Of a stretch of 64,000 nt of DNA, positions 1-8,760 are shown one piece after another (within the stretch, counting starts at the first letter, position 1; each line of letters opens with the position of its first letter). The stretch covers positions 1,037,369 through 1,101,368 of the forward strand of contig NZ_KI912613.1 in the NCBI RefSeq assembly GCF_000519325.1, read 5' to 3'. The position numbers were made by a program, and so were the translations under genes. A model generated the notes under the pieces. The model was not told the origin of the DNA, did no database searches, and saw nothing but the letters and a program-made list of their open reading frames with translations. Source of the stretch: Patulibacter minatonensis DSM 18081. Lineage in GTDB: Bacteria; Actinomycetota; Thermoleophilia; Solirubrobacterales; Solirubrobacteraceae.

Positions 1-2289
1 GGACGCTTCCGGACGACGAACGCGTCGATCCGCATCGGCGGCTTCACCGCACTGTCGGGCGACGTCGACTTCTCGCTGCCCGAGGGCGGGAAGGGCGACG
101 AGAAGACGGTCCGCAGCATCGAGGTCCCGCAGAACGCCGCGCTCTTCGGGCTGAAGGTGCGCGGCTCGATCGCGCTGCGGATCGGGTACGCCGACGACGG
201 CTCGCACTACGCGACGTTCCCGCTGAACATCGAGCTGCCGTCGTCCTTCCGCTCCAGCCCGGCCCGTGACGCCGGCACCGTCACGGGCACGGCGTCCCTG
301 AGGGTCGACGAGGCCGGTGTCCGCTACGACGGACTGAAGATTCAGGCGAAGGACGTCTGGATCGGCCGCATCAAGGTCGTCGAGACCTGTTTCTCCTTCG
401 TGCCCTCCGGCGGCCAGTCGGTCGAGCCCTGCGCCGCCCCGGACCTCGACGGCAGCCCGTACATCACCTGTGCGACCGACACCGGCACCGACCGCTGGGA
501 CGGCAACGCCGTGATCCAGCTGCCGACGTCGAGCAACACGAAGCTGGCGGCGTTCGGCGGCCTCGCCGGCGGACAGGTGAGCAAGCTCGGCGGCTTCGTC
601 GACGACCTCGGCACCACCGTGCCGATCGTGCCCGGCGTCTTCCTCAACCGCGTCGGCGTCGGGCTGTGCCTGTCCCCGCCGCCGTTCAAGCTGCGCGGGG
701 ACGTGGGCGTCGCCGCGCTGCCGAGCCCCGCCGGTCCGATCCTGAACGTCAACGGCCACTTCCTGTACACCGACGCGACCGCCTCGGACCCGTGGTCGCT
801 GAACGTCGGCGGCAACGTCAAGGTGCTCGGCGAGGAGGTCGGGAGCGGCGAGGTGACGTTCAACGCGTGGGGCGACGTCGACTTCGCCCTGAAGGCGAAG
901 CTCGACCTCAGGATCGCCAGCATCGAGGGCGAGGCGGCCGGCTGGATCGAGCCGCGCAACGACCTCTTCAACGTGGAGGGGTCGCTCAGGGGCTGCATCA
1001 CCGGTCTGCCCTGCGCGACCGCGCGCGGGCTCATCTCGAGCTCCGGCGTGGCGGGCTGCCTCGACCTCGGGACCCTCGTCTTCTACGAGCCGGTGAACCC
1101 CCGCCAGGGCTCCTTCGGCTTCGGCTCGATCTCCTTCAGCACCCGCAGGGTCGAGGTGCCGATCAAGGGCGGCTTCGGCTACACGTTCGCGACGAAGAAG
1201 GTCGACCTGCTCGGCGGCTCGTGCGACTTCGGGCCCTACAAGGCGACGCGCGGCGGAGCGACCACCCGCGCGGCCACGCGCGACGTGGCCGCCGGCGCCC
1301 CGGTGACGACGCGCGGCGCGTCGACGACCGCCCCGGCCGCGGCGACCCCGCACCAGGCGGGCGCGGGGCTCTCCGAGGAGATCTCGAAGGGCACCAAGGC
1401 GGTGACGCTCCGCGTCGCCGGCGGCGCCGGACCGCCGAAGGTGGTCCTCCGCGGACCGGGCGGTACGACCATCACCTCGCCGGCCGCCACCGGCACCGCG
1501 CAGGTGAAGGGCCGCTACACGCTGGTCGAGAACCCGACGGACGGCACCACGAGCATCGTGCTCCTGAAGCCGGCCGCCGGGACCTGGACCGTCGAGGCGG
1601 CGCCCGGCTCGACCTCGACCCCGACGCGCCTGGACCGCGCCGACCTCGACGCGCCCCCGGTGCTGCTCGGGCAGACGCGGAAGACCAAGAAAGGGCAGGA
1701 GGTCTCGCTGACCTTCGCCGTGGCCGACGGCACCTCCGTCCGGCTGACCGAGCGGGGCCCGAAGATCGGCCGGACGATCATCGGCTCCGTGAAGGGCCGG
1801 CCCTGCCGCGGCGCGAGGCCGCTGCCCGACGGCCGTCGCCTGCGGTGCGTGACGACGACGTTCCGGCCGTCGCGCGGCCCCGGCGGCAGGCGGACGGTGC
1901 AGGCGGTCGTCTCGCGGAAGGGCATCGCGCTGAAGCGGGAGACCGTCGCGACGTTCACCGCGCCCCGCGAGACCCTGCCGCCCCTGCCGGGCGCCCTGCG
2001 CGCCCGACGGGTGAAGAGCGGCGCGCTGGTCGTCGTCTTCCCGAAGGTCCAGGGCGCCGTGCGCTACTCGGCCACGGCGGTCCTCAGCGACGGGCGGAAG
2101 CTCGGCTTCGACCTGTCGTCCAAGTGCCGCGCGGTGCGGATCCCGAGCGTGCCGAAGGGCATCCGGGCGACGGTGAAGGTCGCGGGCGTCCGCTACGACC
2201 TGAAGCCGGGCCGCTACCGCCAGGTCGTGATGTCGAAGAACAGCGAGTCGGCGGGGCCGTTCCGGAAGCTGCCCTACCCCTGCCGCTGA
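1..2289 (+). CDS. Probable exported beta-rich protein, C-terminal part (5' end outside window)
   Basis: The frame is open from the first base, so the start lies upstream; 762 residues are visible, ending in TGA at 2287-2289. The visible N-terminal two thirds alternate Gly, Val, Phe and Asp in a way typical of extracellular beta-sheet proteins, with scattered cysteines that could pair. A Thr/Ala-rich linker (about visible residues 414-455) separates this from a C-terminal part with Ig-like beta segments, many Lys/Arg and further cysteines, ending YPCR. This plan recurs in other exported proteins of the window (11034-13043, 13330-16044, 26717-28180). No catalytic motif was recognised. An exported or surface role is inference, because the signal peptide is not in view. 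Confidence 0.75.
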   Translation, partial: GRFRTTNASIRIGGFTALSGDVDFSLPEGGKGDEKTVRSIEVPQNAALFGLKVRGSIALRIGYADDGSHYATFPLNIELPSSFRSSPARDAGTVTGTASLRVDEAGVRYDGLKIQAKDVWIGRIKVVETCFSFVPSGGQSVEPCAAPDLDGSPYITCATDTGTDRWDGNAVIQLPTSSNTKLAAFGGLAGGQVSKLGGFVDDLGTTVPIVPGVFLNRVGVGLCLSPPPFKLRGDVGVAALPSPAGPILNVNGHFLYTDATASDPWSLNVGGNVKVLGEEVGSGEVTFNAWGDVDFALKAKLDLRIASIEGEAAGWIEPRNDLFNVEGSLRGCITGLPCATARGLISSSGVAGCLDLGTLVFYEPVNPRQGSFGFGSISFSTRRVEVPIKGGFGYTFATKKVDLLGGSCDFGPYKATRGGATTRAATRDVAAGAPVTTRGASTTAPAAATPHQAGAGLSEEISKGTKAVTLRVAGGAGPPKVVLRGPGGTTITSPAATGTAQVKGRYTLVENPTDGTTSIVLLKPAAGTWTVEAAPGSTSTPTRLDRADLDAPPVLLGQTRKTKKGQEVSLTFAVADGTSVRLTERGPKIGRTIIGSVKGRPCRGARPLPDGRRLRCVTTTFRPSRGPGGRRTVQAVVSRKGIALKRETVATFTAPRETLPPLPGALRARRVKSGALVVVFPKVQGAVRYSATAVLSDGRKLGFDLSSKCRAVRIPSVPKGIRATVKVAGVRYDLKPGRYRQVVMSKNSESAGPFRKLPYPCR

Positions 2290-2525
2290 GGCGGTGAGGA
2301 GTCGCGGTCCCGGCGTCGCGCGCGACGGGACCGCGGTCGGGGTGCGCCTCCCGGCGTCCTCCGCGGCCCGCTTCGACGTTCGCGTCGCCATCCGACGACG
2401 ACGTCACGTCGGGCCGACGAGCACGCCACCCCCGCCGGCCGGCACGCCCCGTGCGACGCTGCCCCGGCGCACGCGGTCTTGCCGCGCTTGCTTCCGCCCC
2501 CCCGGCCGTCGACGATCGGCGGTCG

Positions 2526-3464
2526 ATGACCGCGATCCGCACCACGGCTGCCTCGGAGCTGCTCGGCGTCTCCGCCAGCACGCTGCGCGGCTGGGAGCGC
2601 CGCTACGGCTTCCCCACGCCGCAGCGGACCGGCGGCGGGCACCGGCAGTACGACCTCGGCGAGATCGAGGCGCTGCGCGAGGCGATGGACCGCGCCCCCG
2701 ACGCGGCCACCGCGGTCGCCCTGGCGCGGCGCGACCACCAGCACGGCGACGGGCGCGACACCGGCGACCCGTTCGCGTCCTGGGAGCGCGACCAGGGCGC
2801 CGGGCGCTCACGCGGCGTCGCCTCCCCCGTCGACCGCCTGCGCCGCGCGCTCCGGCGCTACGACGAGGGCGACGCCGACCGCGTCGTCGAGGAGTCGCTG
2901 CACCTGCGGTCGCTGGAGCGCTCGGTCGACGAGCTGCTGCTGCCCGCGATCGACGCGCTCGACCGCGAGCACCCCGGGTCCGTCGAGTTCGCGTTCGGCT
3001 GGCGGTGGGCGCAGCGGTGGCTGGCCGCGGCGACCCGGACCGCGCCCCCTGCACACCGACCACACCTGGTGGTCGTGGTCGACGGCACCGACCACGGCTC
3101 GGTCGACGCGCTGCGCGTGCAGGCGCTCGACCTCGCGCTCCGGCGCGCCGGCGTCCTGCCGATCACCGTCGGCGCCGGCCTGCAGCCGACGGAGCTCTCC
3201 CGCGCCCTCGGCCGGATCGAGCCCGCGGCGCTCGTCCTCTCCGGCCGCGGGGTGCCGCTGGACCGGCTCGGGCGCCTCGTCTTCGCCGCCCAGCGCGCGG
3301 CCGGCGGGGAGCTGCCGGTCCTGGACTTCCACGGGCCGCTCGTCGAGGCCCGCACCACCGGCGTCGAGCGTCTGGACCCGGCGCCGCTGGTCGCCCGCTC
3401 GCGGCTGCTGCAGCTGCTCGACGGCGACGTCGAGCAGCCGATCCGCGTACGTCGCGGGCGCTGA
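2526..3464 (+). CDS. MerR-family regulator with CarH/LitR-like C-terminal domain, cobalamin-binding motif degenerate
   Basis: A 312-residue protein. Residues 6-50 form a MerR winged helix (ASELLGVSASTLRGWERRYG, then RTGGGHRQYD), which binds promoter DNA. After a linker, residues 100-300 follow the helical bundle plus Rossmann layout of B12-dependent CarH/LitR photoregulators. His190 in DGTDHGS sits where the cobalamin His ligand is expected, but the following Gly of the ExHxxG-type motif is absent and no Wx9EH motif is seen in the helical part. It may therefore have lost B12 or bind it differently. The ATG at 2526 was chosen because homology begins there; upstream in-frame sequence is low complexity. 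It is convergent with the gene ending at 3644. Targets are unknown. Confidence 0.8.
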   Translation: MTAIRTTAASELLGVSASTLRGWERRYGFPTPQRTGGGHRQYDLGEIEALREAMDRAPDAATAVALARRDHQHGDGRDTGDPFASWERDQGAGRSRGVASPVDRLRRALRRYDEGDADRVVEESLHLRSLERSVDELLLPAIDALDREHPGSVEFAFGWRWAQRWLAAATRTAPPAHRPHLVVVVDGTDHGSVDALRVQALDLALRRAGVLPITVGAGLQPTELSRALGRIEPAALVLSGRGVPLDRLGRLVFAAQRAAGGELPVLDFHGPLVEARTTGVERLDPAPLVARSRLLQLLDGDVEQPIRVRRGR

Positions 3465-3643
3465 GACGCGATCGCCCCGCACCGACGACGCTCCTTCGAG
3501 CGAGGTGACAGGGGTGGATCCACCATGCTCCGACCGCCCCGGCGGTACAAGGTCCGCGCGGTCCCGGACCGGTCCCACCGCCCGATGTGCTCGACCGGAC
3601 GTCCACCGGCGGCGTCGCCGCACGCGAACGTTCGGGCGGCAGC

Positions 3644-5158
3644 TCACCAGAGCGGCGGTTCGTCGCGTCGCTTCTCGGACCTCGACGGCCGGGCGTCCTC
3701 CACGTTCCGCCCCGCGGCACCCGGGTCGCGCCAGGCCGGACGCCCGCCCGGCGGGTCCGGTCGCTGCGTCCCTCCGCGCCACGGCGGCAGCTCGTCGCCG
3801 TCCCCGGTCGCGCGGCGGTCGCGCCAGGGCAGTCGCGGCCGATGCCGGGTCGGTGTCGGCTCCGCCGGGGGCGGCTCCTGGGGCCGGCGCCACGGGGGCA
3901 GGTCCTCCTCGCGCTCGACCGCGGACTCCCACGCCCGGGTCCGGTCGCCGCCCGGATCCGCGCTCCGCGGTCCACCGCGCCACGGCGGCAGGTCCGCGCG
4001 GTCGCGGGGCGCGTCGGCCGGGCGGTTCCACGCCGGCGTCCCGGTGCGCCCGCCGGACGCGGTCCGACGGACCGGCGCGGGCGCATCGATCGACGACCAG
4101 GCCGGGGCGTCGTCCCGGCGGGCGGGGGCGTCCCGGCGCGGCGGGGCGGGTTCGCTCGGCGGGGTCGGATCGCGGCGCGGCGGCACGTCCTCCCGCCGAG
4201 GGGTGGCCTGCCGCGGCGAGGCCGGTTCCCGGCGCGGCTGCGCGTCCTCCCGCGGAGGGGCGGCCTGCCGCCGAGGCGCCGTCTCCCCGCGCGGTGGAGC
4301 AGCCTCCGGCGGCGCGGTGTTCCGACGCGGGAGAGCGTCGTCGCGCGACGACGTCTCCCGTCCCGGCGCGGCGCCCTCCCGGGGACCGCCTCTCCGGGCG
4401 GGGCCGTCCTCCCGTGCGGCGTCGTCCCGTGCGGCCCGCGGGCCGGCAGCGGACGACGACGCGGAACGTGCCGTCCCGAGCCCGAGGCGCGCCGCGGGCG
4501 CGGGGTCGGCCGGCCGGGCGCGGCCCGACGACCAGGCCGGCGCGGGGCCGCCCGTCGTCGCGGTCGCGGTGCCGCCGCGGACGGCGCCCTGGTCGATCCG
4601 ACGCCAGTTCGCCGCCGGTGCGGGGCGGACCGGCGCGGGGCGCCCGTCGTCGGGACGGGACTCCGGCGGGGCCTCGCCGCGCCCGAGCCGGGCGTCGATC
4701 GCCGCGGGCCCCGACGAGGAGAGGAACAGGATCCACGACGCCCACGCGAGCGCGGCGACGAGCATGGTCCCGGGGACCCAGCCGTACCCGAGGTCGCCGT
4801 CGAACGCGCGGCGCAGGACGAACAGCAGCCCGACGAACGCCGTCGCGAGCCCGCCGACCGCCGAGTACCGGTCGCCCCGATCACCGCCGACGGGCGAGAT
4901 CCGCGCCGCGCGGACGAGCTCCCAGACGACCACCTCGAGCGCGAGGATCCAGGCCAGGACCCCGACCCCGCTCCACCCGTCGACCTCGAGCGTGACGCCG
5001 CGCGAGGAGTAGTGGAACCAGGGGAGGAACGAGACCGCGAACAGCAGCGCCGCGGAGCCCAGCAGCACCCTGCGGGGTCCCGAGAGCCGTTCCAGCGCCT
5101 GCAGCACCTTCCCTGTGTACCACGCCGACCGGGGGGCCATGCGCCGGTCGGCGACCAC
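3644..5158 (-). CDS. Membrane protein with long basic proline-rich tail carrying LPPWR repeats
   Basis: A 504-residue protein starting at GTG 5158. GGAG at 5166-5169 is well placed and the start follows the stop of the upstream gene by 4 bases, so the two are probably translated together. Residues 30-160 contain about four hydrophobic segments (for example VLLGSAALLFAVSFLPWF and MLVAALAWASWILFL). The remaining 340 residues are a disordered-looking tail rich in Pro, Arg, Asp and Ala, with recurring short motifs: DLPPWRGG, DLPPWRRP, ELPPWRGG, RLPWRDR, several PAW and a final PPLW. Such Trp/Pro motifs could be docking sites for a partner, but this is inference. I do not recognise the family. It ends facing the MerR gene. 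Confidence 0.7.
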   Translation of the reverse strand: MVADRRMAPRSAWYTGKVLQALERLSGPRRVLLGSAALLFAVSFLPWFHYSSRGVTLEVDGWSGVGVLAWILALEVVVWELVRAARISPVGGDRGDRYSAVGGLATAFVGLLFVLRRAFDGDLGYGWVPGTMLVAALAWASWILFLSSSGPAAIDARLGRGEAPPESRPDDGRPAPVRPAPAANWRRIDQGAVRGGTATATTGGPAPAWSSGRARPADPAPAARLGLGTARSASSSAAGPRAARDDAAREDGPARRGGPREGAAPGRETSSRDDALPRRNTAPPEAAPPRGETAPRRQAAPPREDAQPRREPASPRQATPRREDVPPRRDPTPPSEPAPPRRDAPARRDDAPAWSSIDAPAPVRRTASGGRTGTPAWNRPADAPRDRADLPPWRGGPRSADPGGDRTRAWESAVEREEDLPPWRRPQEPPPAEPTPTRHRPRLPWRDRRATGDGDELPPWRGGTQRPDPPGGRPAWRDPGAAGRNVEDARPSRSEKRRDEPPLW

Positions 5159-5162
5159 GGGC

Positions 5163-6227
5163 TCACTCCACGACGACGCGCGCCCAGACCGCCCGGTGGT
5201 CGCTCCCGGGGATCGGTCGGACCCCGGCGTTCGTCGTCGCCCAGCGGCCGCTGGTCAGGACGTGGTCGATCGCGGGCCGGACGATGCCGAGCGGTCCCCC
5301 GGTCCAGGTCGCCCGCAGCCCGCGTCCGACGTCGGACGCGGCGTCGCGACAGCCGGCTCCCAGGAGCGCGCGGAACGGCGAGTGGTCGAGCGTCGCGTTG
5401 AAGTCCCCGGCCAGGAGCTCGCCGTCGCGGCACGGCCGGCGCAGCGCGCGGAGGTCGCGGCGCCAGGCGGCCTGGGACGCCGCGGGGGGCGGCGGGAGCG
5501 GGTGGACCGCCGAGACGACGACCGACCGGGTGCGGCCGAGCGTCAACCGCACCCGCACCGCACCGTGCGAGTCCGGTCCCCCTGCAGGTGGCGCGGGCAG
5601 ACGCGCCGGGCGCAGGTGCGCGCTCACGAGCATCGACGTCGGCCGGGCCGAGCGGTCGTCGTCCGGGCCGCCCCGCGCGTCGGTGAACGCGACCCAGCGC
5701 AGGCCCGTCGCCGTCGACACCTCGCGGGCGTAGGCCCGTGCCGTCCGCGCGTTCGCCTCCGGCAGCGCCACGACCCGGGCGCCGGTCCGCCGCACGAGCA
5801 CCGCGACGGTCTCCGGCGTCGCCCGGGACGCGAAGACGTTGGCGCTCAGCACGGTCACCGCCGTGCCGCCGCTCGGCAGCGGAACGCCTCGGCCCAGCAC
5901 CCGCGGGGCGATCTGCCCGGCCGCCGCGAGTGCCGCGAGCAGCAGCAGCCCCGCGGGGACCGCCGGCAGCGGGCGGTCCTCCGGGCCGTCGACCCAGCGG
6001 GTCAGCCGGACCACGACGAGCCACCCGCACGCGACCACGACCGCCAGGACGACGAGCGGCACGCGCAGGGCGGCGAGCTGCGTGAACGGGGCCTGCGCGT
6101 CGAGGCGGTGGGTCCCGGGGAACGGCACCTCCGCGGACCACAGCACGAGGACCCCGAGGACGGCGACGGACCACGCGACGATGCTCGGGACGGCGGGCCG
6201 CATCGCCGAGGAGGATCGCAGGCGCAC
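5163..6227 (-). CDS. Membrane-anchored endonuclease/exonuclease/phosphatase (EEP) family protein
   Basis: A 354-residue protein. The first 110 residues hold about three membrane segments; the rest is an EEP-fold domain, the fold shared by DNase I, sphingomyelinases and phosphoinositide phosphatases. Visible family motifs in order are VLSANVF, ALPEAN (metal-binding Glu), AVHPLPP, GDFNAT (Asp/Asn), IDHVL and GSDHRAVWA (catalytic Asp-His). The hydrolytic site therefore looks complete and probably faces outward. The substrate cannot be told. The GTG at 6227 gives the longest protein; an in-frame ATG at 6203 is an alternative, and neither has a clear ribosome site. It lies 4 bp upstream of the LPPWR-tail membrane protein and about 100 bp downstream of thioredoxin. 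Confidence 0.85.
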   Translation of the reverse strand: MRLRSSSAMRPAVPSIVAWSVAVLGVLVLWSAEVPFPGTHRLDAQAPFTQLAALRVPLVVLAVVVACGWLVVVRLTRWVDGPEDRPLPAVPAGLLLLAALAAAGQIAPRVLGRGVPLPSGGTAVTVLSANVFASRATPETVAVLVRRTGARVVALPEANARTARAYAREVSTATGLRWVAFTDARGGPDDDRSARPTSMLVSAHLRPARLPAPPAGGPDSHGAVRVRLTLGRTRSVVVSAVHPLPPPPAASQAAWRRDLRALRRPCRDGELLAGDFNATLDHSPFRALLGAGCRDAASDVGRGLRATWTGGPLGIVRPAIDHVLTSGRWATTNAGVRPIPGSDHRAVWARVVVE

Positions 6228-6250
6228 CGGCCACGGACGCCGGAACGCGA

Positions 6251-6322
6251 TCGGGCCGCGCGATGCGCGGCCCGACGGGGGGCGGCCCGGGGGCCGCGGG
6301 TGCCCGGCCGCGAGGGCCGGGC
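6251..6322. terminator. Stacked GC hairpins between trxA and the EEP gene
   Basis: There is a perfect 11-bp inverted repeat with a 3-nt loop (arms 6251-6261 and 6265-6275). A second perfect repeat of 8 bp follows (arms 6302-6309 and 6315-6322, 5-nt loop), and a GC-rich palindrome lies between them. There is no T tract. The position just after the trxA stop on the minus strand suggests termination or attenuation before the EEP gene. Confidence 0.5.
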
Positions 6323-6329
6323 GGGCGGA

Positions 6330-6650
6330 TCAGACGCCGAGGATGCGGTCGATCTCGCCGTTCAGGCGGGGCTTCGGCATGGCGCCGACGATCTGCCCGG
6401 CGGGCTCGCCGTTCTTGAAGACGATCATCGTCGGGATCGACATGATCCCGTACTTGGCGGCCGTCTGCTGGTTGTCGTCCGTGTTCAGCTTGACCACGCG
6501 GACGTCGCTGCGCTCGGAGTCGATCTCCTCGAGCACCGGGCTGACCGCGCGGCACGGGCCGCACCAGGGGGCCCAGAAGTCGACGATCGTGGCCTGGTCG
6601 CTCTCGATGACCTCGGCCTGGAAGTTGCTGTCGGTGACGTCAGTCGCCAT
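6330..6650 (-). CDS. trxA: Thioredoxin
   Basis: A 106-residue thioredoxin of normal length, with WCGPC at residues 29-33 as the redox-active disulfide, an FWAPWC context and a cis-Pro (SIPTMIVF). It is a cytoplasmic dithiol reductant, reduced by thioredoxin reductase, which is not in the window. The ATG at 6650 is preceded by GAGGAGC at good spacing; a longer in-frame reading to 6713 has no support. A TATAGT hexamer on the minus strand (6712-6717) could be the -10 of its own promoter. Three hairpins follow the stop. Confidence 0.97.
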   Translation of the reverse strand: MATDVTDSNFQAEVIESDQATIVDFWAPWCGPCRAVSPVLEEIDSERSDVRVVKLNTDDNQQTAAKYGIMSIPTMIVFKNGEPAGQIVGAMPKPRLNGEIDRILGV

Positions 6651-6711
6651 CTCACTGCTCCTCGTTGGAACCGCACTCGATCCTCGCGGATCCGGACTGC
6701 TTCTGCCACCC

Positions 6712-6717
6712 ACTATA
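6712..6717 (-). promoter_or_regulatory. Candidate -10 element for trxA
   Basis: TATAGT on the minus strand sits in a short AT-rich island, rare in this window, about 62 bp before the trxA start. No TTGACA-like -35 is seen at the usual distance. The call rests on the hexamer and the AT island. Confidence 0.45.
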
Positions 6718-6800
6718 CAAAATGAAGCGAGGGGCCTCGTGGGCTCCGCACCACCGGCCGCGGACGTCGCGGCGGGGCGACCGGGCTCCCGGCGTCGAGG

Positions 6801-7613
6801 CTACCGGCCCGGGGTGCTCATCGAGGCCGGATCGTCCTCCGGCACCGACGCGCGGGCGCCGGCGGCGAGCGGCGCCCGCCACCGCGAGCGCCGGAGCGCG
6901 GGCACGAGGACGACGGCCTCGCGTGCGATCCGCCAGTTCATCTTCGACGAGCCGGCCGTGCGGTCGCGGAAGACGATCGGGACCTCGACGACCCGGAACC
7001 CGGAGCGGACCGTGCGCCACGTCAGCTCGACCTGGAACGCGTAGCCGACCGAGCGGACCGTCGGCAGGTCGATCGCCCGGAGCACGGCGGCGTCGAAGCA
7101 CTTGAACCCGCCCGTCAGGTCGCGCACCCGCAGGCCGAGGGTGACCCGGGCGTACCAGGAGCCGCCACGGGAGATCACCCGGCGCAGCAGCCCCCAGTCG
7201 CTGACGCCGCCGCCCGTGACGTACCGGGAGCCGAGCGCGAGGTCCGCGCCGCCCCGGACCGCGTCGAGCAGCCGCGCGAGGTCGCGGGGGTCGTGGGAGA
7301 GGTCGGCGTCCATCTCCATGACGTGCGTCGCGCCGGCCCGGAGCGCCACCTCGAAGCCCGCCAGGTACGCCGGCCCGAGGCCCTGGGGCCGCTCGCGGTG
7401 GAGCACCCGGACCTCGTCGGGGTGCGCGGCGGCGAGGCGGTCGGCGATCTCGCCCGTGCCGTCGGGTGAGCCGTCGTCGACGATGAGGATGCGGAATCCG
7501 TCCGGGCACGCGGCGGCGAGGGTCTCCCGGGAGAGCCCCACCACCCGCTCGACGTTCTCGGCCTCGTCGAACGTCGGGATGACCAGCCACGGGACGTGGG
7601 CGACCGTCGACAT
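6801..7613 (-). CDS. Polyprenol-phosphate mannosyltransferase-like GT2 enzyme (DPM1/Ppm1 type)
   Basis: A 270-residue GT-A enzyme. Motifs in order are VIPTFDEAENV, DDGSPDGT, METDADLSHDP-like (MEMDADLSHDP, containing the metal-binding DxD), LGSRYV and LTGGFKCF. This is the pattern of dolichol/polyprenol-phosphate mannose synthases, which move mannose (or glucose) from a nucleotide sugar to a lipid phosphate at the cytoplasmic membrane face for protein or glycan mannosylation outside. There is no C-terminal membrane domain, as in the soluble-catalytic subtype. The ATG at 7613 (MSTVAHVPWL) was chosen because the family begins there. It lies 100 bp downstream of the glycosyltransferase gene and may belong to the same transcript. 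Confidence 0.88.
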   Translation of the reverse strand: MSTVAHVPWLVIPTFDEAENVERVVGLSRETLAAACPDGFRILIVDDGSPDGTGEIADRLAAAHPDEVRVLHRERPQGLGPAYLAGFEVALRAGATHVMEMDADLSHDPRDLARLLDAVRGGADLALGSRYVTGGGVSDWGLLRRVISRGGSWYARVTLGLRVRDLTGGFKCFDAAVLRAIDLPTVRSVGYAFQVELTWRTVRSGFRVVEVPIVFRDRTAGSSKMNWRIAREAVVLVPALRRSRWRAPLAAGARASVPEDDPASMSTPGR

Positions 7614-7713
7614 CAGCGGGAACGGTAGACGCTGGCGACCGGGGAGGTGCCGCCGGTCCGTGCGAGCCCGCAGGCGCCGGAGGCCCGCCGGAGCGGTCGT
7701 GGCGCGGCGGCGC

Positions 7714-8760
7714 TCAGCCGAGCAGCGCCGGCAGCAGCTCGTCGCGGACGACGGCGTCGACCCGGTCGGCGTCGAACCGCTCGGCCAGCGACGCCCGCGC
7801 CCGCGCGGCGTCATCGGACCCCGGATCGCGTGGCGCGTCGAGCGCGGAGCGGATCGCGGCGGCGAGCGCCCCGGTGTCGTCGGGCCGGTCGACGACGAGC
7901 CGCGGCGCCGCGACGCGGGCGACCGCCAGCGCGACGTAGGCGCCGGGGGCCGTCGTCGTCACCAGGCGGCAGCCGGCAGCCAGGGCCTCGAGCTGGACGA
8001 GCCCGTGGTCCTCGCGTCGCGGGGCGATCACGAACGTCCGGGCATGGGCGAGGAGGTCCGCGAACGCCTCCGGGGCCAGCGGGCCCGCGTCGCGGACGCC
8101 CGGGGGGATCCCGGCAGGACCGGCGGCCGCGGCGACCGCCCCGGGCCGCGCGCCGCAGACGACGAGCTCCTCGCCGTCCCGCCGGGTGCCGCGCCAGGCG
8201 GCCAGGACGCGGTCGAGACCCTTCTTCCAGGGGTCCGCCGCGTAGGTGACGGCCGCGACGTCGCGCTCATCCCACGCGCGGGGCTCGGGCCCCAGGGCGA
8301 CCGGGGGCGGCACGACCACCGCGGGCGGGCGCGGGACCGGGACCTCGGCCAGCGCCTCCGCGGACTGCGGGACCAGCAGCGGGCTGCGGCGCAGCAGCAG
8401 GCGCTCGCGGGGGCGCTGCCAGACGCCGTGCCGCCCGGGGCGGTTGGCGGCCATCGCCGCGTCGAGCCGGATCGCACCCGGTCGCGGCCACAGGAGCGCG
8501 GCACCGACGCTCCCGTAGACGACGGCGCGCGGCCGGTGACGACGGAGGCCCTCCTGCGCGGCGTGGCGGGCGGCGAGCGCCCAGACGAGGTCGGTCAGCG
8601 CCAGCGTCCGGACGTTCCGCGGCGGGCGGGCGCGCACGACCGCGATCCGCGCGCCCGCGCGCTCGATCGCGCCGGCGAGCTGGTCGTCGACGGTGCGCAG
8701 GCCGGACGTCGACCCGAGCGAGACGAGCAGGACGTCGGCGGGGAGCCCGGCGGCGGTCAC
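7714..8760 (-). CDS. GT4-like glycosyltransferase
   Basis: A 348-residue protein. The C-terminal half has GT-B family features: WKKGLDRVLAAW, VVCGARPG, and EDHGLVQLEALAAG, which gives the EX7E motif that contacts the sugar nucleotide. The N-terminal half looks like an acceptor domain. Donor and acceptor are not predictable. The GTG start at 8760 shares GTGA with the stop of the upstream membrane protein (TGA 8759-8757), a sign of translational coupling. With otsB two genes upstream and a lipid-sugar synthase downstream, a role in envelope or trehalose-containing glycans is plausible, but this is inference. Confidence 0.82.
   Translation of the reverse strand: MTAAGLPADVLLVSLGSTSGLRTVDDQLAGAIERAGARIAVVRARPPRNVRTLALTDLVWALAARHAAQEGLRRHRPRAVVYGSVGAALLWPRPGAIRLDAAMAANRPGRHGVWQRPRERLLLRRSPLLVPQSAEALAEVPVPRPPAVVVPPPVALGPEPRAWDERDVAAVTYAADPWKKGLDRVLAAWRGTRRDGEELVVCGARPGAVAAAAGPAGIPPGVRDAGPLAPEAFADLLAHARTFVIAPRREDHGLVQLEALAAGCRLVTTTAPGAYVALAVARVAAPRLVVDRPDDTGALAAAIRSALDAPRDPGSDDAARARASLAERFDADRVDAVVRDELLPALLG

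Noticed and set aside
3163-6564. An 1133-residue minus-strand open frame
   Set aside because: It crosses three well-supported genes in another frame, and its composition is almost only Arg, Pro, Gly and Ala.
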